NCBI GenBank assembly: GCA_025964675.1
Contig: JAOPYI010000177.1
Location: 1-64,000, forward strand
Direction: 5' to 3'
Source of the DNA: Sphaerisporangium sp.
GTDB lineage: Bacteria; Actinomycetota; Actinomycetes; Streptosporangiales; Streptosporangiaceae
DNA length: 64,000 nucleotides
Below are positions 27,687-36,436 of the stretch, piece by piece; within the stretch, counting starts at the first letter, position 1; every line of letters starts with the position of its first letter. The notes under the pieces were generated by a model. The model worked only from the letters and a program-made list of their open reading frames with translations. It was not told the DNA's origin and did no database searches. The position numbers and the translations under genes were made by a program.

Positions 27687-27713
27687 GGCTTCCGCCCGGC
27701 CCGGGCGGAAGCC
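27687..27713. terminator. Bidirectional hairpin terminator
   Basis: GGCTTCCGCCCGG and CCGGGCGGAAGCC are nearly contiguous inverted repeats (13 bases each, one-base centre) between the convergent hypothetical gene and hrdB. The real loop will be a few bases larger. It can end transcription from both sides. Confidence 0.7.
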
Positions 27714-27723
27714 CTCGCCGGCG

Positions 27724-29148
27724 TCAGCTCGCCCAGTCGAGCAGCGGGCGGGTGTTGCTCGGGTGCCGCAGCTTGGAGAGCGACTCCTTCTCCAGCTGGC
27801 GGATCCGCTCCCGGGTCAGCCCGAGGTGCTTGCCGATCTCGTCGAGCGTGTGCGGCTTGCCGTCGACGAGGCCGAAGCGCAGGGCCATGATCTTCGCCTC
27901 GCGCGGGGTCAGGTTGCCGAGCACGCCGCGCAGCTCCGCTCCGAGCAGCTGCCGGTCCACGACCTCCGAGGCCTCAGGGGCGTCGACGTCCTCGATGAGG
28001 TCGCCGATGGTCGTCTCGCCGTCCTCGCCGATGGTGGCGTTGAGGCTGATCGGCTGCCGGCTGGTGCGCAGCAGCTCCTCGATCTGGTCCGGCGTCTTGT
28101 CGAGCTCCACCGCCAGCTCCTCCGGGGTGGGCTCGCGGCCGAGCCGCTGGTGCATGTCACGCTCGATGCGCGAGAGCTTCGACAGCATCTCGAGCACGTG
28201 CACCGGGAGCCGGATCGTACGGGCCGAGTCGGCGAAGCCGCGCTGGATCGCCTGCCGGATCCACCACATGGCGTACGTCGAGAACTTGTACCCCTTGGAG
28301 TAGTCGAACTTCTCCACCGCGCGGATGAGCCCGAGGTTGCCCTCCTGGACCACGTCGAGCAGGGCCATGCCGCGGTCGGTGTACTTCTTGGCGACCGAGA
28401 CGACCAGCCGGAGGTTGGCCTCAAGCATGTGGTCCTTGGCGCGCCTGCCGTCCTGGGCGACCCACTCGAGGTCGGCGCGCCGGGCGGGGGTCGGCGACCC
28501 GGTCTCCAGCTTGTGCTCGGCGTAGAGGCCGGCCTCGATGCGCTTGGCCAGCTCGACCTCCTCCGCGGCGGTCAGCAGGGTGCGGCGGCCGATCGACTTG
28601 AGGTAGGTGTGAACCGAGTCGCCCATGACCGAGGACTGGTCGTCCAAGTCGAACGTCTCGCTCTGGAGCTCGGTCTCCTCCGGCTCGTTCCAGCCGTCCT
28701 CGACCTCGGTGCCGGGCTCGTCGTCCTGGCTCGCCTTGGCGGCGGTGGGGGCGGAAGCCGCCTCGGCCGTCTTGCGGGTGGTGCGGCGTGCGGTGCCCCG
28801 GGGGCGGGTCTCCTCGGGGGATCCGGCCGTGCCCTCCGGGGTCGTGATCATGGTGCGTGTCATTGCGCTCTTCGCGGTAGTCTTCACACTGGTGCTCTTA
28901 CGGGTCTTGTTCGCCGGGCTGTCGGCCCCAGGGATGGCCTCGTTCTCCGCGGCCAGGCTCACGCCGGCCTCGGTCAGCTCGCGCACGATCGAGCGGCCCT
29001 TGGCGGGGCTGATGTGCGCGGACGAGAACGCCTCGCGGAGCTCCGCGAGGGAAAGGTGACCTTGCGCTCGCCCTCGGTCGAGGACCTGAGCGAGGGGGGT
29101 CGGGGTCGCCTCGCGCTCAGTCGAGGTCGCCACGGCAGTTCGGGGCAT
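27724..29148 (-). CDS. hrdB: Principal RNA polymerase sigma factor, HrdB/SigA type
   Basis: The protein has 474 residues. An N-terminal region with a sigma 1.1-like helical start (AQGHLSLAELREAFSSAHIS) and a Lys/Thr/Ala-rich linker precedes the sigma core. Region 1.2 is MGDSVHTYLKSIGR, 2.1-2.4 covers LRLVVSVAKKYTDRGMALLD through TYAMWWIRQAIQRGF, region 3 follows, and 4.2 is TLDEIGKHLGLTRERIRQLE. This is the essential group 1 sigma factor. ATG 29148, preceded by GGAGGAGG, removes 92 spurious codons of the track ORF. A GGGAAC-N17-GTT element upstream (29256 to 29231, minus strand) resembles a SigR promoter, as known for hrdB in Streptomyces; this is a weak inference. Confidence 0.93.
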   Translation of the reverse strand: MPRTAVATSTEREATPTPLAQVLDRGRAQGHLSLAELREAFSSAHISPAKGRSIVRELTEAGVSLAAENEAIPGADSPANKTRKSTSVKTTAKSAMTRTMITTPEGTAGSPEETRPRGTARRTTRKTAEAASAPTAAKASQDDEPGTEVEDGWNEPEETELQSETFDLDDQSSVMGDSVHTYLKSIGRRTLLTAAEEVELAKRIEAGLYAEHKLETGSPTPARRADLEWVAQDGRRAKDHMLEANLRLVVSVAKKYTDRGMALLDVVQEGNLGLIRAVEKFDYSKGYKFSTYAMWWIRQAIQRGFADSARTIRLPVHVLEMLSKLSRIERDMHQRLGREPTPEELAVELDKTPDQIEELLRTSRQPISLNATIGEDGETTIGDLIEDVDAPEASEVVDRQLLGAELRGVLGNLTPREAKIMALRFGLVDGKPHTLDEIGKHLGLTRERIRQLEKESLSKLRHPSNTRPLLDWAS

Positions 29149-29352
29149 GAGCACACCTCCTCCGTCACGGAGTCGTCTTTTGATCGATGGGGTGGCGCGG
29201 CGGTTCGGCGTTCGGCGCACCAGTATCAATAACGCCAGACGGCGTGGTTTGTTCCCGCCATTTCCATTGCCGTCGCGAATCCCTCCTGATCGTCCCGCTC
29301 GTCGTGGCTGGTGGTTCCCCCTCTGCCCCGTATCGGGAACTTGACACGGCGA

Positions 29353-29380
29353 GGGCGGGCCGCCGCCCGGCGACCCGCCC
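29353..29380 (-). terminator. Hairpin downstream of the exported-protein gene
   Basis: GGGCGGG and CCCGCCC are separated by a 14-base loop, 22-49 bases after the stop of the small exported protein gene on the minus strand. The loop itself is GC-rich and may pair internally. Confidence 0.45.
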
Positions 29381-29401
29381 ACTGAAGCCCGCTTACCGAA
29401 G

Positions 29402-29758
29402 CTAGTTCTTCGGCTTCTTCTCACCGGTGATGACCGGGATCGGGAGCGGCTCGGCCTCTTCCATGCGCTTCTCGGTCCAGAACTCCGCGACCTTCTTCGG
29501 GTCGGGGTTCATCTCGCCGTTGGTGACGACGAAGTCCTTCGGCGCCCGGGTGGGCTCGGCGTTCTGGGGGACCTCGGGGCCGGGGATCTGGCCGGGTGCC
29601 TCGCCAGGGCCGTAGGTCTTGGAGCTTTCGGTCTGCTGGCTGACCTTGTCGGTCCTGCCGACCCGTCCCGAGGCGGCGGCCGCCGCGACGGAGATACCCC
29701 CGGCGAGGACCACACCCACCACTCCGGCGGAGATCCACATCTTGCGGGTTGGGTTCAT
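29402..29758 (-). CDS. Small exported or membrane-anchored protein with protease-propeptide-like tail
   Basis: The protein has 118 residues. KMWISAGVVGVVLAGGISVAAAAASG is a signal peptide or N-terminal anchor. A Pro/Thr-rich stretch (YGPGEAPGQIPGPEVPQ) follows, then VAEFWTEKRMEEAEPLPIPV near the C-terminus. The FWTxxRMxxAxPL pattern resembles the propeptide of secreted trypsin-like proteases in this actinomycete group, from memory of such sequences. No protease domain follows; the protein simply stops. It might be a free inhibitor- or chaperone-like fragment. ATG 29758 is preferred to the overlapping TTG. Confidence 0.65.
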   Translation of the reverse strand: MNPTRKMWISAGVVGVVLAGGISVAAAAASGRVGRTDKVSQQTESSKTYGPGEAPGQIPGPEVPQNAEPTRAPKDFVVTNGEMNPDPKKVAEFWTEKRMEEAEPLPIPVITGEKKPKN

Positions 29759-29836
29759 CAAGGCGTCCTTCCTAGATCCAGCTGCCTGTATGACGTGCCG
29801 GATGCGGCTTCCGGTTCCCTTGACGGGACATTGTGG

Positions 29837-31027
29837 TCAAGAAGGATCCCTTATGCCAACAAACCCGGAAATAGCGCGCCGTATCGCCACAAGATCTTGC
29901 TTGCCGTTCGGCAGCAGCGGGAGCCGGTCATACACCACCAGCGAGCGCGGCGCGGCGTAGCCCGCCAACCGTGTCTTCACCAGGGCGCGCAGCTCCTCGA
30001 GGACCGGGGGAGCGGCAGGGTCGGCCGCGACGGCCACCGCGACGACCTCCTCGCCCCACTCCGGATGCGGCCGGCCGACGACCACCGCCTCGCGGACCGC
30101 CGGATGCCCGGCGAGGATCTCCGCCACCACCCCCGCCACGACCTTCCGCCCACCGGTGTTGATCACGTCGTCGGCGCGGCCCAGCACCCGCAACCGTCCC
30201 TCCTGCAGCACGCCGAGGTCGGAGGTGACGTACCAGCCGCCGTCCAGGGCCTCCGCCGTGAGGCCGGGGCGCAGCCGATATCCCGAGAACAGCACCTGCC
30301 CGGCCAAGCGGACCCGCCCGTCCGGCCCCACCGAGGCCTCCACGCCCTCGAGGGGGACGCCGTCGTAGACGCACCCGCCGCACGTCTCGCTCATCCCGTA
30401 CGTCGTCACGATCCGCGCGCCGGACTCCCGGGCGGCGGCCAGCAGGCCGGGCGGCGCGGCGGCTCCCCCGAGCAGGATCGTGCGGAACAGGGACAGGTCG
30501 ACGCCGAGATCGAGCATGCGCCTGAGCTGCGTGGGGACCAGGGACACGTGGTCGGCGCCGCTGCCGGCCACGCTTTCGGCGGAGAAGCGCTCGTGGATCA
30601 GCGGTTCCGCCCCGCTCAGCAGCGACCGGACCAGCACCTGCAGGCCCGAGACGTGCGAGGGAGGCAGGCAGCACAACCAGCGCTCGCCCGGCCCGGCCGA
30701 AAGACGGCGCAGCGAGGCCGACGCCGACGCGGTCAGGGCGGCGGCCGACAGCTCCACACCCTTGGGCTCGCCCGTGGAGCCGCTCGTCGCGATGATCACG
30801 GCGGTGCCGTCGCGGGCCGGGACCCCGCCGGGCGACGGCCGTACCCCCTCGGATGTGACCACGTGGGTGGGCCGCAGCGCCGCGAGCGTCGCGCGCAGCG
30901 CCGGGCCGGGCAGATCGGGCGCGAGAGGAAGCACGGCGGGGCCGTCACCCAGCAGCGCCTCGCGAACCATGCCGAACAGGGCGGGACCGGGAGGTAGAAC
31001 CACCGCGTGCACAGGACGCTCACTCAC
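29837..31027 (-). CDS. menE: o-Succinylbenzoate-CoA ligase
   Basis: The protein has 396 residues. It is an acyl-adenylating enzyme with TSGSTGEPKGVEL (phosphate loop), YGMSETCGG, SDLGVLQEGRLRVLGRADDVINTGGRKV and the C-terminal catalytic Lys segment LPNGKQD. Its short length and position next to menB and menD identify it as MenE, which activates o-succinylbenzoate with CoA in menaquinone synthesis. It is divergent from menB, with a 66-base gap that must hold both promoters. Confidence 0.9.
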   Translation of the reverse strand: MSERPVHAVVLPPGPALFGMVREALLGDGPAVLPLAPDLPGPALRATLAALRPTHVVTSEGVRPSPGGVPARDGTAVIIATSGSTGEPKGVELSAAALTASASASLRRLSAGPGERWLCCLPPSHVSGLQVLVRSLLSGAEPLIHERFSAESVAGSGADHVSLVPTQLRRMLDLGVDLSLFRTILLGGAAAPPGLLAAARESGARIVTTYGMSETCGGCVYDGVPLEGVEASVGPDGRVRLAGQVLFSGYRLRPGLTAEALDGGWYVTSDLGVLQEGRLRVLGRADDVINTGGRKVVAGVVAEILAGHPAVREAVVVGRPHPEWGEEVVAVAVAADPAAPPVLEELRALVKTRLAGYAAPRSLVVYDRLPLLPNGKQDLVAIRRAISGFVGIRDPS

Positions 31028-31093
31028 GGTCGTAAGGTTAGTCCCGTTGAGAGGCGCCCCCCCGCCCGGCGCGCAGGTGAGTGAGGAGCGAGT

Positions 31094-31921
31094 GTGACCG
31101 TGAGCACTGTCGACTGGAAGCGGTCCGGTGACTACGAGGACATCATCTACGAGACCGCCGAAGGCATCGCGAAGATCACGATCAACCGTCCCGAGCGGCG
31201 CAACGCCTTCCGTCCCACCACGGTCTTCGAACTCCAGGACGCCTTCAACAACGCCCGCGACGACGGCGACGTCGGCGTGGTCGTGCTCACCGGTGCCGGA
31301 GACGAGGCGTTCTGCTCAGGCGGCGACCAGAAGATCCGCGGCGACGACGGCTACATCGGGCCCGACGGCATCGGCCGTCTCAACGTGCTCGACCTCCAGA
31401 TCCAGATCCGCCGCCTGCCCAAGCCGGTCATCGCCATGGTCGCGGGGTACGCCGTCGGCGGGGGCCACGTGCTGCACGTCTGCTGCGACCTCACCATCGC
31501 CGCCGACAACGCAATGTTCGGCCAGACCGGCCCCAAGGTCGGCTCCTTCGACGGCGGCTACGGCGCGTGGCTGCTCGCCGAGACCGTCGGCCTGAAGAAG
31601 GCCCGCGAGATCTGGTACCTGTGCCGCTTGTACAGCGCCCAGGAGGCCCTCGGCATGGGCCTGGTCAACAAGGTCGTCCCCCTTGAGGAGCTCGAGGCCG
31701 AGACCGTCCAGTGGTGCCGCGAGATGCTCGACAAGTCGCCGCTGGCCCTGCGCATGCTCAAGGGCGCGATCAACGCCGTCAGCGACGGTGCCGCGGGCAT
31801 GCAGCAGTTCGCCGGTGACGCCACCCTCCTGTACTACATGAGCGAGGAGGCGCAGGAAGGCCGCGACGCCTTCAAGGAGAAGCGCCGTCCCGATTTCTCC
31901 CGCTTCCCGCGCCGCCCCTAG
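31094..31921 (+). CDS. menB: 1,4-Dihydroxy-2-naphthoyl-CoA synthase
   Basis: The protein has 275 residues and a crotonase fold. [38 protein letters not shown] and [16 protein letters not shown] are the MenB signatures. The last contains the active-site Asp that distinguishes MenB from enoyl-CoA hydratases. It closes the second ring of the naphthoquinone from succinylbenzoyl-CoA. GTG 31094 follows GAGGAGCGAGT. The menD gene lies 77 bases downstream on the same strand, so a menBD operon is likely. Confidence 0.96.
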   Translation: MTVSTVDWKRSGDYEDIIYETAEGIAKITINRPERRNAFRPTTVFELQDAFNNARDDGDVGVVVLTGAGDEAFCSGGDQKIRGDDGYIGPDGIGRLNVLDLQIQIRRLPKPVIAMVAGYAVGGGHVLHVCCDLTIAADNAMFGQTGPKVGSFDGGYGAWLLAETVGLKKAREIWYLCRLYSAQEALGMGLVNKVVPLEELEAETVQWCREMLDKSPLALRMLKGAINAVSDGAAGMQQFAGDATLLYYMSEEAQEGRDAFKEKRRPDFSRFPRRP

Positions 31922-31998
31922 ATGAGGGCCTTCCACGTTCGCACAAGCACTCGCCCTCGAGGGTCGCCCGCCCGGAAGGCCGCGTCCGAGGAGGCCAG

Positions 31999-33654
31999 GT
32001 GAACCCCGCCACCGCGCTGTCCCGCGTCCTGGTCGACGAGCTGGTGCGCTGCGGCCTGACCGAGGTGGTGCTGGCCCCCGGCTCCCGGTCGGCGCCGCTG
32101 GCCATCGCGGTCCACGGCGACTCCCGGCTGCGCCTGCACGTGCGCATCGACGAGCGGTCGGCGTCCTTCCTCGCCCTCGGCCTCGCCCGCAGGTCCGATC
32201 GCCCGGTCGCGCTGGTGTGCACCTCCGGCACCGCCGCCGCCAACTTTCACCCGGCCGTGGTAGAGGCCCACGAGTCGGGCGTGCCGCTGCTGGTATTGAC
32301 CGCCGACCGGCCGCCCGAGCTGCGCGCCACCGGCGCCAGCCAGACGATCGACCAGATCAAGCTGTACGGCTCATCGGTCCGCATGTTCAGCGAGGTCGGC
32401 GTCCCGGAGGAACGGCCGGGCCAGGTCGCCTACTGGCGCTCGCTGGCCGGCCGCGCCTACCAGCGCGCGCTCGGCCCCGGTGACCCCGGCCCCGTCCACC
32501 TCAACCTCGCCTTCCGCGAGCCGCTCGTCCCCGACGGCGACCCCACCTGGTGTGAGCCCCTCGACGGGGACGCGAGCGGCCCCTGGGTACGAGCCCGCGT
32601 GGCACCGCCCTCGTCGGGCCTGCACGTCCAGTCCACCCGCCGCGGCGTCCTTGTGGTCGGCGACGGCGCGACCAACGTGCGGCGGTACGTCGCAGCCGCG
32701 GGCATGGCGGGCTGGCCGGTGCTGTCGGAGCCCACCGGCGGCGGCAGGTACGGCGACCAGGCCATCTCGGCGTACCACTTCCTGCTCGGCACGCCCGAGT
32801 TCGCCGACGCCCACCGGCCCGACGTCGTGGTGACCCTCGGCCGGCCGAGCCTTTCCCGGCCGCTGCTGTCATGGCTGAGGGGTGCCGGCGAGCACGTCGT
32901 CGTCGCCCCCGACCTGACCCGCTGGCCCGACCCCACCCGGTCGGCCACCAAGGTCGCCGAGGTCGTCGAGATCACTGTCGCGGCCGGTGACGACGCCTGG
33001 CTGCGATCCTGGCGGGCGGCGGAGTCCGCCGCCCGCGAAGCCGTCGACGCCCTGCTCGACGACTCGGGCCTGAGCGAGCCCCGCCTCGCCAGGGACCTGG
33101 CCGAGGCGCTCCCCAACAACGCCCTTCTGTTCTGCGGCTCCTCGATGCCGATCAGGGATCTCGACCAGGCCATGCGGCCCCGGCGCGGCGTGCGGCTACT
33201 GGCCAACCGCGGCGCGTCCGGCATCGACGGGCTCGTGTCCACCGCGATGGGGGCGGCGCTCGCCCACAACGGGCCGTCGTACGCACTGCTCGGCGACCTC
33301 ACCCTGCTGCACGACCAGAACGGCCTGATCCTCGGCCCCCGCGAGCCCCGGCCGGACCTGTGCGTCGTCGTCGTCAACAACGACGGCGGCGGCATCTTCT
33401 CCCTGCTGCCGCAGGCGGCCCTGCCCGACTCCTTCGAGCGCGTCTTCGGCACCCCGCACGGCGTCGACCTGTCGTTCGTCGCGGCCGCCACGGGCACGCC
33501 CCACACCCTGCTGTCCTCGATCGACGACCTGCCCAAGGCGATCAGGGGAGAGGGCGTGCGCATCGTGGAGGCCCGGACCGACCGCGAGGCGAACGCCCGC
33601 CTGCACGTGGCGATGCGCGACGCCGCCCAGGAAGCGGTCCGCTCGCTCCACTAG
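31999..33654 (+). CDS. menD: SEPHCHC synthase
   Basis: The protein has 551 residues and the full three-domain thiamin-diphosphate architecture. VLAPGSRSAPLA, RIDERSASFLALGLAR (with the cofactor-activating Glu), CTSGTAAANFHPAVVEA, LTADRPPELR and the cofactor motif GDLTLLHDQNG are all present. It condenses isochorismate with 2-oxoglutarate in the second step of menaquinone synthesis. GTG 31999 follows GAGGAGGCCAG. It works with MenF (minus strand, 38.3-39.5 kb), MenB and MenE of this window. Confidence 0.96.
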   Translation: MNPATALSRVLVDELVRCGLTEVVLAPGSRSAPLAIAVHGDSRLRLHVRIDERSASFLALGLARRSDRPVALVCTSGTAAANFHPAVVEAHESGVPLLVLTADRPPELRATGASQTIDQIKLYGSSVRMFSEVGVPEERPGQVAYWRSLAGRAYQRALGPGDPGPVHLNLAFREPLVPDGDPTWCEPLDGDASGPWVRARVAPPSSGLHVQSTRRGVLVVGDGATNVRRYVAAAGMAGWPVLSEPTGGGRYGDQAISAYHFLLGTPEFADAHRPDVVVTLGRPSLSRPLLSWLRGAGEHVVVAPDLTRWPDPTRSATKVAEVVEITVAAGDDAWLRSWRAAESAAREAVDALLDDSGLSEPRLARDLAEALPNNALLFCGSSMPIRDLDQAMRPRRGVRLLANRGASGIDGLVSTAMGAALAHNGPSYALLGDLTLLHDQNGLILGPREPRPDLCVVVVNNDGGGIFSLLPQAALPDSFERVFGTPHGVDLSFVAAATGTPHTLLSSIDDLPKAIRGEGVRIVEARTDREANARLHVAMRDAAQEAVRSLH

Positions 33655-33743
33655 CAAAGGCGTACCGCCCTCCGGTCATCTAGCGCGAAAGTCTCCCCAC
33701 GGTGCGTAAATGGGAACCCATCCCACGACATAGGGTGTGACTT

Positions 33744-34400
33744 ATGCATGTCGAGGAATGGCTTCAGGCGATCCCCCCGATCTGGATCTGCGTGATCGTG
33801 GGCGTCGTGATCGGCCTGGAGAGCCTCGGCATCCCGCTGCCAGGAGAGGTCATCCTCGTCAGCGCGGCGCTGCTGTCGGCGCAGCACCTCGTGAGCCCGG
33901 TGTGGGTGGGGGTCTGCGCGAGCGCCGGCGCGATCATCGGCGACTCGATCGGGTACGCCATCGGCCGCAAGGGCGGGCAGCCGCTGTTCGACCGCCTCGG
34001 CAGGCGGTTCCCCAAGCACTTCGGCCCCGTCCACATCGCCAAGGCCCGGGGGGTCTTCGACCGGTGGGGGATGTGGGCCGTCTTCCTCGGCCGCTTCATC
34101 GCCCTGCTGCGCATCCTCGCCGGACCGCTCGCGGGCGCTCTGCGCATGCCGTACTGGCGCTTCCTGGTCGCCAACGTGCTCGGCGGCATCATCTGGGCGA
34201 GCGGCACCACCGCCGTGATCTACTACCTCGGGATCGTGGCCGACAAGTGGCTCAAGGGCTTCTCCTGGGTCGGGCTCGTCGTCGCGGTCCTGTTCGGCAT
34301 CTGCACCACGCTTTACATCAAGCGACGCGCCGCACGAGTCGAGGAGCCGGAGACCGACGAGGCCGCTCAGCGCTCGATGAGCGTGACCTCCAGCGAGTAG
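33744..34400 (+). CDS. DedA-family membrane protein
   Basis: The protein has 218 residues and five or six hydrophobic segments. IGLESLGIPLPGEVIL, GDSIGYAIGRKGG, FLGRFIALLRILAGPLAG and YWRFLVANVLGGIIWA are DedA/VTT-domain signatures. Relatives act in membrane phospholipid translocation (undecaprenyl-phosphate flippases among them) and envelope homeostasis. The basic C-terminal tail is cytoplasmic. Its last 34 bases overlap the 3' end of the convergent GntR gene, so no terminator fits between them. Confidence 0.9.
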   Translation: MHVEEWLQAIPPIWICVIVGVVIGLESLGIPLPGEVILVSAALLSAQHLVSPVWVGVCASAGAIIGDSIGYAIGRKGGQPLFDRLGRRFPKHFGPVHIAKARGVFDRWGMWAVFLGRFIALLRILAGPLAGALRMPYWRFLVANVLGGIIWASGTTAVIYYLGIVADKWLKGFSWVGLVVAVLFGICTTLYIKRRAARVEEPETDEAAQRSMSVTSSE

Positions 34401-35107
34401 TGCGAGGCCCGGTAGACATGGGAGCCGTGCTCCACGGCCCTGCCCTGGTCGTCGTAGGTCGTGCGGATCATCGTGAGCAGCGGCGCGCCGCGGCGCTCCT
34501 CCAGCAGCCGACCCTCGGCCGGGGTGGCCGCCCGGGCGCCGATGCGCTGGTTGGCCACGCGCATCCGCACGCCGGCCCCCCGCAGCAGCTCGTACAGACC
34601 GCGCTCCTCCAGGGCCTGCGGCGTCAGCGAGCCGAGGCCGGCAGGCAGCCAGTTGTGCAGGAGGGCCAGCGGCTCACCGGCCGCGTAGCGCACCCGTTCC
34701 AGGCGCAGCAGTTCCGTGCCCGCCGCGACGCCGAGGACGGCGGCGATCTCCTCGCCGGCGCTGACGGGCCGCAGTGAGAGCACCCGCGTAGTGGGCTCCT
34801 GGCCGGCGCGGCGCAGATCGTCGTACAGGCTGGTCAGCTCGACCGAGCGCTTGACCTGGCCGTGCACCACCTGGGTGCCGACACCGCGCTTGCGCACCAG
34901 CAGGCCCTTGTCCACGAGATACTGGATCGCCTGTCGGATGGTGGGGCGCGACAGCCCGAGCCGGTCGGCGAGCAGGATCTCGTTGTCGAGCCGGGCGCCG
35001 GGCGTGAGGTCGCCACGCCGGATCGCCTCGGCGATCTGCTCGGCCACCTGGAAGTAGAGCGGCACCGGGCTGGAGCGATCGAGGTCGATGTCCAGTCGAG
35101 TGCCCAT
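34367..35107 (-). CDS. GntR-family (HutC subfamily) regulator
   Basis: The protein has 246 residues. Residues 10-80 are a GntR winged helix (PLYFQVAEQIAEAIRRGDLTPGARL, RLGLSRPTIRQAIQYLVDKGLLVRKRGVGT). Residues 95-240 are a UTRA effector domain. It lies divergent from the sugar ABC transporter genes and is probably their regulator. Two sites with the core TGTC-NN-GACA, one near each promoter, are the likely operators. The effector is presumably the transported sugar or its phosphate. These are inferences from context. Confidence 0.9.
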   Translation of the reverse strand: MGTRLDIDLDRSSPVPLYFQVAEQIAEAIRRGDLTPGARLDNEILLADRLGLSRPTIRQAIQYLVDKGLLVRKRGVGTQVVHGQVKRSVELTSLYDDLRRAGQEPTTRVLSLRPVSAGEEIAAVLGVAAGTELLRLERVRYAAGEPLALLHNWLPAGLGSLTPQALEERGLYELLRGAGVRMRVANQRIGARAATPAEGRLLEERRGAPLLTMIRTTYDDQGRAVEHGSHVYRASHYSLEVTLIER

Positions 35108-35157
35108 GGCTTCTCCCGGCTCCGTGACTGATCGCTAGGTCACGAGGCTAGCGGACA

Positions 35158-35176
35158 TCAGAATGTCCTGACAAAT
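35158..35176. promoter_or_regulatory. Operator-like site 1 (GntR gene side)
   Basis: TCAGAATGTCCTGACAAAT contains the inverted repeat TGTC-CT-GACA and is nearly identical to the site at 35352. It overlaps a possible -35 (TTGTCA on the minus strand) of the GntR gene and also forms GGACAT-CAGA-ATGTCC with the bases before it. It is a likely autoregulatory operator. Confidence 0.6.
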
Positions 35177-35233
35177 AGCTCGAGGAGATTCTGCGGATCG
35201 TGCGCAAGCTTGGGTGAGGTGACGTCCCTTGGA

Positions 35234-35263
35234 GCCCGGCGAGACCGCTCGCCGGGCCTTTTT
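35234..35263 (+). terminator. Strong intrinsic terminator inside the divergent intergenic region
   Basis: GCCCGGCGAG-ACCG-CTCGCCGGGC is followed by CTTTTT, a perfect 10-base stem with a T run. No plus-strand gene ends here: the GntR gene points away and the transporter genes begin 190 bases later. It may end a short RNA, act as an attenuator, or shield the transporter promoter from read-through. Confidence 0.75.
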
Positions 35264-35351
35264 CACGTCCAGGCACAGGTCAGGGTCATGGTGGCCGGCA
35301 GAGCGCTAGATCGGTATGCCCCAATGAAAGCCGATGAGAGTGGGCCATACG

Positions 35352-35401
35352 TCAGAATGTCACGACAAACAATTGACAGGGAGGTTACGTGAGGTTACAA
35401 A
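35352..35401 (+). promoter_or_regulatory. Operator-like site 2 and promoter of the sugar ABC transporter
   Basis: TCAGAATGTCACGACAAAC (35352-35370, core TGTC-AC-GACA) lies immediately before TTGACA (35373-35378), a 17-base spacer and TACAAA (35396-35401). This is a strong vegetative-type promoter with an operator abutting its -35 element. The first gene starts 49 bases after the -10. Confidence 0.65.
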
Positions 35402-35449
35402 CCTGACATGCGGCCGATCCCGTCCCCCGGGACGGTACGGGAGGTATCC

Positions 35450-36436
35450 ATGAGGCGAGTCACCGGATTGATCACAGCGACGGTGCTGGGAGCACTGCTG
35501 CTGAGCGGATGTTCCAGCGGCGACAACACGACACCCTCGGCGGGCGCCCCCGCGTCGTCGGCGGCCGGGGGCCAGGGCGGCGGCACCTTCGCCGTCATCA
35601 CGCACGGCGCGCCGGGAGACTCGTTCTGGGACGTCGTGAAGAACGGCGCCGAGGCGGCCGGCAGGCAGTACGGCGCCAAGGTCACCTACCAGGGCGACGG
35701 GGACCCCGCCAAGCAGGCCCAGCTCATCGACCAGGCGGTGAGTGAGAAGGTCGACGGCGTCGTGGTTTCGATGGCCAACCCCGACGCGCTGAAGGAGTCC
35801 ATCGCCAAGGCGGTGGCCGCCAGGATCCCGGTCGTCACCATCAACTCCGGCGCCGACAGGTCCAAGGAGTTCGGGGCGATCACCCACGTCGGGCAGTCCG
35901 AGGAGGTGGCCGGGCGCGGCGCGGGGGAGAAGCTCAGGGCCGAGGGCGTCACCAAGCTGCTCTGCGTCATCCACGAGGCGGGCAACATCGGCCTGGACCA
36001 GCGGTGCGCCGGTGCCACGGCGACCCTCGGCGGCACCGTTGAACGGCTGCAGGTCGACGTCAGCAACCTCGCCGACGCCACCTCCAAGATCAAGGCGAAG
36101 CTCCAGACGGACACCGGCCTCAACGGCGTGCTCACCCTGAACCCAGCGGTCGCCATCGCCGCCCGCGACGCCATCAAGGACGGCGGCTCCAAGGCCAGGC
36201 TCGCCACCTTCGACCTGTCGGCCGACGTCGTCGACGCGATCGGGACAGGGGAGATCCTGTTCGCCGTCGACCAGCAGCAGTACCTCCAGGGCTGGCTGCC
36301 GATCACCTTCCTCTACCTGTTCAAGAAGAACCTCAACACCGTGGGCGGCGGCCTGCCCGTCAACACGGGCCCGGGGTTCGTGACCAAGGAGAACGCCGGG
36401 CAGGTCGCCAAGCTCGCACAGGGGGGCACGCGGTGA
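35450..36436 (+). CDS. Sugar ABC transporter substrate-binding lipoprotein (CUT2 type)
   Basis: The protein has 328 residues. RRVTGLITATVLGALLLSGC is a lipoprotein signal with the lipobox LLSGC, followed by a low-complexity linker and a periplasmic-binding type 1 fold: AVITHGAPGDSFWDVVKNGAEAA, VDGVVVSMANPDAL, IPVVTINSGAD, VDQQQYLQGWLP. Such proteins bind pentoses, hexoses or inositol. ATG 35450 follows GGGAGGTATCC. The gene overlaps the permease start by 4 bases, so the three genes form one operon controlled by the GntR protein. Confidence 0.92.
   Translation: MRRVTGLITATVLGALLLSGCSSGDNTTPSAGAPASSAAGGQGGGTFAVITHGAPGDSFWDVVKNGAEAAGRQYGAKVTYQGDGDPAKQAQLIDQAVSEKVDGVVVSMANPDALKESIAKAVAARIPVVTINSGADRSKEFGAITHVGQSEEVAGRGAGEKLRAEGVTKLLCVIHEAGNIGLDQRCAGATATLGGTVERLQVDVSNLADATSKIKAKLQTDTGLNGVLTLNPAVAIAARDAIKDGGSKARLATFDLSADVVDAIGTGEILFAVDQQQYLQGWLPITFLYLFKKNLNTVGGGLPVNTGPGFVTKENAGQVAKLAQGGTR

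Noticed and set aside
27724-29424. Longer N-terminus for HrdB (566 residues in the track)
   Set aside because: The extra 92 codons lack sigma-factor similarity, and the GGAGGAGG ribosome binding site points to the ATG at 29148.
34367-34400. Possible frameshift or mis-annotation because DedA and GntR genes overlap at their 3' ends
   Set aside because: Both C-termini look complete for their families; a 34-base convergent overlap is unusual but acceptable.
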